Below, piece by piece: positions 44,490-50,881 of a stretch of DNA of 64,000 nt; the stretch's first letter is position 1; each line of letters starts with the position of its first letter. The notes under the pieces were generated by a model. The model made no database searches and was not told where the DNA came from. It saw only the letters and a list, made by a program, of their open reading frames with translations. Made by a program: the position numbers and the translations under genes. The stretch spans positions 47,392 through 111,391 of the forward strand of contig NZ_DASTAT010000055.1 of assembly GCF_035712445.1 (NCBI RefSeq), read 5' to 3'. This DNA is from Oligoflexus sp. GTDB lineage: Bacteria; Bdellovibrionota_B; Oligoflexia; Oligoflexales; Oligoflexaceae.

Positions 44490-45985
44490 AGCGATGCCTC
44501 CACAGCAGGCGTCAGATCCGGAACGTCCTTGTGCATTTTTTCCTGCACGGTCTCGGTGATGGTTTCCACAGCATGACCGACCGCACTGCGGCGACCGTGA
44601 GGCTGGCCTTCAATCGTGGGCACCTCGCCGGTTTCCAAAAGCGCTTTCAAACGGCGCAATTCGCCATCCAGGGCCTGCTTCATGCCGGCGATGCGCAGAC
44701 GGCCGCCTTTGAATTCACTGCTGTCCTGGCTTGATGGCGAGGCGTAAAGAAAGGTGCGCTTGCCATCATGCGATTCCTTCAGCCGCAGATCCCAGAGCTG
44801 ATCACCCGCGCGGATGGGAAAGAGCGTGGAGTCGGAATTCTGCCAGACCGGATCATTCTCACCCAGGATGGACCGCACCTCGTCGAGGGATTTATTGATC
44901 ACGATCGACTTCTCAAAATTCAGGGGCAAACGTCCGGGTGAATCCTGCAGCGTGCTTTTGCCCATTTTTTCATACACGGGACAATAACCAGTCAGACCTC
45001 GATAGAGCAGGCCAGCGCCGCCGACGCCCTGCGTCAGACGACTGAAGGTGCCGCGCTTTCTGCCGAATAAGCTTCTGAAAAGAGCTGTGGATCCCAAGGC
45101 GATGGAGGCGAAGCGCTCCGTATTCGAAACATTGTGATGCATGGGCTTACTCCCTTGAAAATTAACAAAGTTCGCGCGGGTCAGGCCGCTCGCCGCGGAA
45201 CCAGGCCTGTTATACTGAGCCTGCATGCCTGCCCCTAAAGGCTCTGGCAAAAGCCGGGCCAGCGTTCCCTGCACCTTGTTTTTAAAAGCCCCTGCAATGA
45301 CCGAGTCCCGACCGGCCATCAGCGCTTCAAAGCCAGCCCGTGCAACATCGCGTGGGTCATCCTTCTTCTCGGAACCGACCTTGGTATCCTCCATGCCCGC
45401 GCGCGCGAAAAACGCAGTCTCCGTGGCTCCGGGCAGGAGTGAAGTCACAGTCACGCCGGTATCTTTCAGTTCGTAGCGAATGGCCTCGGCGAAGGATTGC
45501 AGAAAAGCCTTCGACGCGGCATAGACGGCCAAATAAGGGCCGGGACTGGTGGCGGCAATGGATGACGTGAAAAGGATGCGGCCCTGTCCACGAGCCTTCA
45601 TGCCGGGAATCAATCGTTTCGCCAGATGAACTGCCGAGACAACATTCAAATGGATGAGGTTTATTTCGGCACGCAGATCCGTATCGCTAAAAGCTCCTGA
45701 GACGCCGACGCCGGCATTGATCGCGGCAGCATCCACGGGTCGTCCCAGCTCTTCGATGACCTGCATGAGAGTCTCGACGCCTTCATACGATGCAAGATCC
45801 ACCTGTATGCCTTTGATGAACGCATCGTTGCCGTTGAATGATCGTTCGGCATCGAAGATCCCCGGATCTTCAGCGGCGAGTAAGAGATCAAAGCCATGCT
45901 GATGGAATTCCCGAGCCAATTCAAAGCCGATGCCACTGGATGCTCCAGTAATGACGGCGAACGGTCTCTGCGTATTTTTTTCCAA
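44486..45985 (-). CDS. SDR oxidoreductase fused to DUF2892-like and SRPBCC-like regions
   Basis: A 499-residue fusion. Residues 5-250 are a short-chain dehydrogenase ([16 protein letters not shown], then [11 protein letters not shown] and YAASKAFLQ with catalytic Ser-Tyr-Lys). Residues about 285-350 resemble DUF2892 ([44 protein letters not shown]), which holds membrane helices. Residues 370-460 form a SRPBCC/coenzyme-Q-binding-like domain ([26 protein letters not shown]). These three occur as neighbours in other stress clusters, so this is a gene fusion. AGGAGGG seven bases before TTG 45985 selects that start; ATG 46030 is an alternative. Overlaps the ADH start by four bases. Confidence 0.8.
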   Translation of the reverse strand: MEKNTQRPFAVITGASSGIGFELAREFHQHGFDLLLAAEDPGIFDAERSFNGNDAFIKGIQVDLASYEGVETLMQVIEELGRPVDAAAINAGVGVSGAFSDTDLRAEINLIHLNVVSAVHLAKRLIPGMKARGQGRILFTSSIAATSPGPYLAVYAASKAFLQSFAEAIRYELKDTGVTVTSLLPGATETAFFARAGMEDTKVGSEKKDDPRDVARAGFEALMAGRDSVIAGAFKNKVQGTLARLLPEPLGAGMQAQYNRPGSAASGLTRANFVNFQGSKPMHHNVSNTERFASIALGSTALFRSLFGRKRGTFSRLTQGVGGAGLLYRGLTGYCPVYEKMGKSTLQDSPGRLPLNFEKSIVINKSLDEVRSILGENDPVWQNSDSTLFPIRAGDQLWDLRLKESHDGKRTFLYASPSSQDSSEFKGGRLRIAGMKQALDGELRRLKALLETGEVPTIEGQPHGRRSAVGHAVETITETVQEKMHKDVPDLTPAVEASL

Positions 45986-45996
45986 AATTCTGCCCT

Positions 45997-46021
45997 CCTG
46001 CCTGACGGGATCGTCAGGAGG
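45997..46021 (-). promoter_or_regulatory. hairpin that occludes the SDR-fusion ribosome-binding site
   Basis: On the minus strand CCTCCTGACG (complement of 46012-46021) can pair with CGTCAGG-C-AGG (complement of 45997-46007), giving ten pairs with one bulged C and a four-base loop. The 3' arm covers AGG of the AGGAGGG ribosome-binding site for TTG 45985. It could act as an RNA thermometer or couple the gene to translation of its upstream neighbour. Based only on pairing by eye. Confidence 0.35.
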
Positions 46022-46054
46022 ATGGTGCATAAATCTTGCCAAAATCGCGGGGAT

Positions 46055-46657
46055 TTACTCGGGTTTTTTGCGACAGCGAACAATGCCGCTATCAACGAAT
46101 CCACGGGTTTCAGGGGAACGGAAGATCAATCCTTCCACATGCGGAGCCGGATCAGCCAGCACCGCGAGGCACTGATCCAAAGTCTTGAGCGCGGGGAGAA
46201 CGAGGACTTTCGGAGAAATAAATGCGCGGGGCAGAAGCGCGTAACGTTCGCCATAGGTGCGCGCGTCGAGCAGCTGATCCTCATGCTTCAGAAAATCGAA
46301 AACGAAAAGTCTGTCATCGGCTTTCAGCCATTCGGCATCGATGACATTCCAGCCTTTGTTCGGGGCGAAGATGCGCATCACTTCCCGCAGGGTATCCGGT
46401 GGCAGCACCTTGCGATGCGGCTGGCCCTGGCGGTTGAACACCACGGCATCACCAGCATTCTCGCTCGGAATATGAATCTGCGCGCGATGGCCGTGGATTT
46501 TGACCTGCCCCCACCAGCCGCGATCCAGAATGCGCTGGATGGCATCCCGCGAAGGCGCGATTTCCGTTTTGGGATGGATGGGGCGTATATGTTTTGGGCC
46601 GCTGACCATGTGCCTGCCACCGCTGAAGATCGTCGAATCAAAAATGCCAGGCAACAT
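46055..46657 (-). CDS. miniature ATP-dependent DNA-ligase-like nucleotidyltransferase domain
   Basis: A 200-residue protein that looks like a bare DNA-ligase adenylation domain. Motif I WGQVK53IHGHR58 keeps the nucleophilic lysine, although the usual KxDGxR reads KxHGxR. Motif III is D107-A-E109, motif IIIa is LFVFDFLKHEDQLLD, motif IV is E175GLIFR and motif V the terminal RCRKK. No OB-fold follows. This retains just those residues lost from the ligase domain of the nearby LigD. Start is ATG 46657, or 46609 (MVSGPKH); no clear ribosome-binding site. A sigma70-like promoter lies just upstream. It may supply the ligase function of LigD in trans. Confidence 0.72.
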   Translation of the reverse strand: MLPGIFDSTIFSGGRHMVSGPKHIRPIHPKTEIAPSRDAIQRILDRGWWGQVKIHGHRAQIHIPSENAGDAVVFNRQGQPHRKVLPPDTLREVMRIFAPNKGWNVIDAEWLKADDRLFVFDFLKHEDQLLDARTYGERYALLPRAFISPKVLVLPALKTLDQCLAVLADPAPHVEGLIFRSPETRGFVDSGIVRCRKKPE

Positions 46658-46703
46658 CCGCGTCCCGCTTTTTCCCAGTCGTCACTCATTCATCGAGCGA
46701 CCA

Positions 46704-46732
46704 TTACTACACGGGTTGTGCGGGCCTGACAA
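46704..46732 (-). promoter_or_regulatory. sigma70-like promoter for the mini-ligase gene
   Basis: On the minus strand TTGTCA (complement of 46727-46732) and TAGTAA (complement of 46704-46709) are 17 bases apart. The predicted transcript start is about 40 bases before ATG 46657. It lies just past the stop of the upstream gene (46738), so the mini-ligase, SDR and ADH genes can be expressed apart from LigD. Confidence 0.55.
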
Positions 46733-46737
46733 CTGCT

Positions 46738-47442
46738 CTAGCGTACGTAATTTCTTAATTTCAGATGTCTAATAATCTCACGAAGTTCCTCGGCGCTCTT
46801 CACGTGACGGCGTGCCAGCTCCGCAGCACCGGAACGCGCTTTCATGGCCATGGGCTTGAAGAGATTTTCCAGAACTTCCGGGGGCAGAGTTTGCAGAGCT
46901 GCGACGACAGCGTCGTAGTTGGCTTCCAGAACGGCCTCATTGAAGCGAATGCTGCCAAAATCCCGAACGACGAGATCCTGAGCGGCGCGTTCGCCCCAGC
47001 GCTCTGTAAATTCCTCCACGTCCTCTTCACTGATACCGGCACTGGCATCCTGCACGACATACATGGCCATCGTTTCGACGCCTTGTATTTTAAAGCCGCT
47101 GCCTTCGCCGGTGAATAAACGCCGCGCATACTCTTCGGCTGCGTAATTGAGGATGGTGTTCTTATGGACGGTGGCTTCACCTTCATAAAACTTCGCCTGA
47201 TCCTGCGCCGCACGGAACGCATCGACAGCTTCGGCGACGTCATCAGGAGGGGTCATGACGTTATCAGCCTGCCTGGTCGGCACCCGCGATTTTTTGGTCT
47301 TAAAAGGATCTTTCGCTGCAGATCCCTTGGGCGACGTGGATTTGGCCTCTGCTGCCGCACTGGTTCGCGCTTTGGTCGCTCGGGATTTACCCGCGGCCTT
47401 GGCCGGTGACGATCCTGTCTTTTTTCCCTTGCTAGGAGCCAT
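46738..47442 (-). CDS. unrecognised basic-tailed protein in the LigD operon, 234 aa
   Basis: A Lys/Ala/Ser-rich N-terminal tail (residues 1-55, with KGKK, KAAGKSRATKAR, PFKTKKSR) is followed by a helical, acidic globular part (about 60-234) without any domain I recognise (RFNEAVLEANYDAVVAAL, PEVLENLFKPMAMKARSG). It is not Ku: the Ku core beta-barrel motifs are absent. GAGGAGG six bases before ATG 47442 and a 12-base gap from the LigD stop show co-translation. The basic tail is similar in kind to the tail of the DUF72 protein and the linker of LigD. It may be a DNA-end-binding accessory factor; this is inference. Confidence 0.7.
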   Translation of the reverse strand: MAPSKGKKTGSSPAKAAGKSRATKARTSAAAEAKSTSPKGSAAKDPFKTKKSRVPTRQADNVMTPPDDVAEAVDAFRAAQDQAKFYEGEATVHKNTILNYAAEEYARRLFTGEGSGFKIQGVETMAMYVVQDASAGISEEDVEEFTERWGERAAQDLVVRDFGSIRFNEAVLEANYDAVVAALQTLPPEVLENLFKPMAMKARSGAAELARRHVKSAEELREIIRHLKLRNYVR

Positions 47443-47453
47443 GAAACACCTCC

Positions 47454-49733
47454 TCAGCCCTTATCGACTGGCCGGCGCGGGGGTTTAGGCAATTTTTTCC
47501 CAGTCTGAACGAGGGCATCCAGAGCTTTTTGACAGTCGGAAAGCGAAACCGCCGCGGCATCCATGTCCTGCCAGAGGTCGCCCCATTTTGCGAGACGCTT
47601 TGGCAATGTCGTGATGGTAAAGATTCCCGGATCCAGCCCGGCTTTGACCTCGGTCCAGCGCAGCGGGGTCGAGACCGTGGCCTTGGGTTTCGGGCGAACG
47701 GAATAGACGGCGGCCATGGTCTGGCCTATGCGATTCTGCAGATAGTCGAGATAAATTTTGTTCGCGCGGCGCTCGGGAGACCTTTCCAGGCTTGTCGTAT
47801 CGGGATGCAGGCGGTGGACTTCCTCGGAAAATTTTTGGGCGAAGAGGCGGGCCTCATCAAAACTGGAGGCATCCTTGATCGGCACATAGATATGCAGGCC
47901 GCGGGAACCGGAGGTTTTGCAGTAGCCCGGGGCCTTCAGCTTATCGAGCAATTTTTTGATGGTGCGCGCGACCTCGATCACCGCATCAAAAGGAATTTTT
48001 CCAGGATCAAGATCAAACACTATAAAATCAGGGGAATTGATGGCCGAAACCCGGGACAGCCAGGTATTGATTTCAATGCAGCCCATGTTCGCGAGGAACA
48101 AAAGATCAGCTTCCGTTTGGCAAAGGGCATAGGTCACCGTTTTTCCCGAGCGTCCCGAGCCGATCGTCGCCGTTTCCATCCAGCCCGGCACCGCACCTGA
48201 CACTTCCTTTTGAAAAAAGCTGGTGCCGTTTATGCCATTGGGATGACGGTTCAGGGACTGCGGTCTATCTCTGAGATGGGGCAGCATGAACTTTGCGACA
48301 TTTTTATAGTAATCGAGCAGCTGGCCTTTGGTGATTTTTTCCTGCGGCCAGTAAATCTTTTCAAGGTTGGTGAGCGCCACCTGCTGCCGTGCTCCGGGCC
48401 TTGCGGTCCGGCCTAAAACTTCATGACGGGAACCTGGCATCGCTTCTTTCTCGTGCACAGCCTCCCTTTGCGGACGGGCTTCGCGATGACCCCGCGCGGT
48501 CCGCGGCAGGTTTTTGCCGTGATATGTTTCATCGGCAAGTCTTTGCAACACACCAATCGTCGATTCCGATTCGTCCGCACTGTCTTCGAAGCGGAGATCA
48601 TCACAGATCAGCTGCAGGTCCTGGATGGCGCTTAAACGGTCCTTCAGCTTCAGACCGGCCAGATCATATCCATCAACATGGAGAATGTCATAGATATAAA
48701 AGGCGTGTCGCAGTTCAGCCTTGGCCGCAGCGCGACCGCGACGTCGGGGCTCGCCGCCCTCGTTCAGGGGAACCACCAGCCCATCGAGCAGCAAAGGTCC
48801 CTCAAGGCCTTTCAGAGCCTTTAAAAGCCGGGGGAAACGCTTGCTGAGGGACAGTCCGGTTTTCGCGGTCAGACCGATATCCCCGTCCTCATCCACACGC
48901 AAAAGAGCCCGGTATCCATCATAGAGGGGAAAGGTCACCGTGTTCTTCAGATCCGGCAGAGCTGCTGCAGGTTTCCAGGCGATGGGTTTTCCCGTCGCTA
49001 AAGAGGCCGCTTCGGCCTTTTTCTGAAGGGCTGGAGCCAGTTTTTTCCGCTTGAGACTGGGAGTTTTCGAACGAACAGGTTTGTCCTTCTTCTTCTCCTC
49101 CACCTTCATTGTCTTCTTCTGCGAACCCCAGATCTTTCCTTCTGAAGGCGCCAGGGCTGCGATCTCTCCCATGGTGCGGCCACTGCGGACGGAACGATCA
49201 GCGTGGGTGATCTCGCTGCGACTGGCCATCGCATCATGTTTTTTTACAAGTAGCCAGTTATCCCCATCACTCTTCGCCAATCGAATCAAAGCAAACTCCC
49301 CCTTGAGCTTGCTGCCTTCCATGATGAAGGTGATATGTCCCTTTTCAAGTCCGCGCCGTAAAGCATCCTCATCATTTTGCGCCGGATACTCCACGGCCCG
49401 CGCCCTATAGGTGCCTTCATCCCAGATCATGACCACCCCGGCTCCATAGTTGCCGGGCGGAATCACGCCCTCAAAATCGTTATACTCGATGGGGTGATCT
49501 TCCACCTGAACCGCCAGGCGTCGCTCCATGGGATCCAGGCTCGGCCCTTTGGGAACCGCCCAGCTTTTCATGGTGCCATCCATTTCAAGGCGCAGATCAT
49601 AGTGCCTGCGCGAAGCCTCGTGCAGCTGAACCACAAAACGCAGGGCCGGGCTCGCCTTCTTGCTGGACTTTGATCCATCCGGCTCGGGCGTGCTCTTGAA
49701 GTTGCGTTTATTGCGGTACTGCTGAAGGCCCAT
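47454..49733 (-). CDS. ligD: LigD-like end-joining protein with degenerate ligase domain
   Basis: A 759-residue protein with three parts. A 3'-phosphoesterase domain (about 31-165; QLHEASRRHYDLRLEMDG, DHPIEYNDFEGVIP) is intact. A ligase-like region (264-400) reads FPL270YDGYR and DGL319, so the catalytic lysine (Lys in KxDGxR) and the motif III Glu are both replaced by Leu; motifs IV, V and the OB-fold are absent. A polymerase/primase domain (about 451-745) is intact with ITKGQLLDYYKNV, FDLDPG and GSRGLHIYVP. AAAGGA four bases before ATG 49733. Third in the operon order after DUF72. It probably processes and fills in DNA ends but cannot ligate. Confidence 0.9.
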   Translation of the reverse strand: MGLQQYRNKRNFKSTPEPDGSKSSKKASPALRFVVQLHEASRRHYDLRLEMDGTMKSWAVPKGPSLDPMERRLAVQVEDHPIEYNDFEGVIPPGNYGAGVVMIWDEGTYRARAVEYPAQNDEDALRRGLEKGHITFIMEGSKLKGEFALIRLAKSDGDNWLLVKKHDAMASRSEITHADRSVRSGRTMGEIAALAPSEGKIWGSQKKTMKVEEKKKDKPVRSKTPSLKRKKLAPALQKKAEAASLATGKPIAWKPAAALPDLKNTVTFPLYDGYRALLRVDEDGDIGLTAKTGLSLSKRFPRLLKALKGLEGPLLLDGLVVPLNEGGEPRRRGRAAAKAELRHAFYIYDILHVDGYDLAGLKLKDRLSAIQDLQLICDDLRFEDSADESESTIGVLQRLADETYHGKNLPRTARGHREARPQREAVHEKEAMPGSRHEVLGRTARPGARQQVALTNLEKIYWPQEKITKGQLLDYYKNVAKFMLPHLRDRPQSLNRHPNGINGTSFFQKEVSGAVPGWMETATIGSGRSGKTVTYALCQTEADLLFLANMGCIEINTWLSRVSAINSPDFIVFDLDPGKIPFDAVIEVARTIKKLLDKLKAPGYCKTSGSRGLHIYVPIKDASSFDEARLFAQKFSEEVHRLHPDTTSLERSPERRANKIYLDYLQNRIGQTMAAVYSVRPKPKATVSTPLRWTEVKAGLDPGIFTITTLPKRLAKWGDLWQDMDAAAVSLSDCQKALDALVQTGKKLPKPPRRPVDKG

Positions 49734-49742
49734 GCGATCCTT

Positions 49743-50753
49743 TCAGGCGCTTTTTTTCCGCGTCCTGGGCTTGGCTTTCTTTTTGACTTTGATGGTCTTT
49801 TTGGTTTTGGCTTTTTTGGCTTTGGTCACTTTCTTTTCTTTCAGCGCCGGCTGCCAGGCATCCACGCTTCGCTCGGGCAGGATTCCCTCCTGCTTCAGCA
49901 GCGTGATCATACTGAGCGCATTCAAAGGCGCTGTTTCCTTCACATCATTGTCAAAGTATGCGAAGACCGTGCGCGGCATCGGCGTCGGCTGTCCTGGAAC
50001 CACCAGGGCCGCATCCTCAGGTTGCGATCCCAGCGACCAGGTCTTGATGCGCTGCCCCCAGTATTCCAGGCTTTTTTTCGTATATCCGTTCGGATATTTC
50101 ACTTCATCCGCATGCAGGCGAAGATACATGAAATCCGTGGTGACATCCTCGATCAAGGGCCAGCGTCCCGCGGTATCACCAACGACGATCGCGATCCCAT
50201 ACTGCTTTGCGAGTTCCACGAAAAGCGGATCACGAAAACTCGGATGCCGACCTTCCACAGCATGCCGCAGGCGGTGATTCTCCTGCACATCCAGAAAGGT
50301 GCGGCCATCAAGCCAGGAGGAATGCCCCTGCCCCATCGCGGCCGCCGTCTTCATATCATGCGGCAGAGCGGCAAAGAAAGGTTCGAAGCGTTCCCTGGTG
50401 AAGGGCATAGTGGGGGGGAATTGCCAAAGGATGCAGCCCAATTTTTCCCGCAGAGCAAGGATGCCTGATGCGAGAAAATTATTCAGAGGCGTTTGAAAAT
50501 CCTTCAAACGCCGCTCGTGGGTGATGTACTTGGGACCTTTCAGCGAAAAATTAAAATCCGCGGGAGTCTCGGCATACCAGCCAAGGTAAGACGTCGGTCG
50601 AAAAAGGGAATAGAAGGTGCCGTTGACTTCGATGGTATGAATGCGGCGGCTCGCATGAGCCAGCTCATCTTTCTGCTTCAAGCCTTCCGGATAAAAGCTG
50701 CCCCGCCAACCATCAAAGGACCACCCTGCCATGCCTACGAAAATCGAAAACAT
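49743..50753 (-). CDS. DUF72 protein with Lys-rich C-terminal tail
   Basis: A 336-residue DUF72 protein: IFVGMAGWSFDGWRGSFYP at the start, YSLFRPTSYLGW and PADFNFSLKGPKYITHERRL, GCILWQFPP, and YLRLHADEVKYPNGY near 210. The TIM-barrel part spans about 1-290. The last 45 residues are almost entirely Lys/Ala (KKAKTKKTIKVKKKAKPR), an unusual addition that looks like a DNA-binding tail. DUF72 has no established activity, though it often stands beside LigD. First gene of the run down to 43320; 9-base gap to LigD. Divergent from the DISM kinase gene. Confidence 0.9.
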   Translation of the reverse strand: MFSIFVGMAGWSFDGWRGSFYPEGLKQKDELAHASRRIHTIEVNGTFYSLFRPTSYLGWYAETPADFNFSLKGPKYITHERRLKDFQTPLNNFLASGILALREKLGCILWQFPPTMPFTRERFEPFFAALPHDMKTAAAMGQGHSSWLDGRTFLDVQENHRLRHAVEGRHPSFRDPLFVELAKQYGIAIVVGDTAGRWPLIEDVTTDFMYLRLHADEVKYPNGYTKKSLEYWGQRIKTWSLGSQPEDAALVVPGQPTPMPRTVFAYFDNDVKETAPLNALSMITLLKQEGILPERSVDAWQPALKEKKVTKAKKAKTKKTIKVKKKAKPRTRKKSA

Positions 50754-50810
50754 ATCTCAAGCCTCCTGCTCATTTATCGGGGAGGAAGGGCAAAGCATGA
50801 GGCTGGGGTT

Positions 50811-50839
50811 TTGACAGCAAGACTTTTCATTTTCATGCT
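50811..50839 (+). promoter_or_regulatory. sigma70-like promoter for the first DISM kinase
   Basis: A perfect TTGACA (50811-50816), 17-base spacer and CATGCT (50834-50839, weak -10). Transcription would begin about 35 bases before GTG 50882. It lies between the divergent DUF72 gene and the kinase. Confidence 0.45.
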
Positions 50840-50881
50840 TATTCTGCCGATACTTCTGAGGCCCAGACAAAGGAAAAGAGC

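Noticed and set aside
46738-47442. Ku homologue in the LigD run
   Set aside because: I looked for the Ku core here because of its position, but no Ku motif is visible and the length and composition do not fit.
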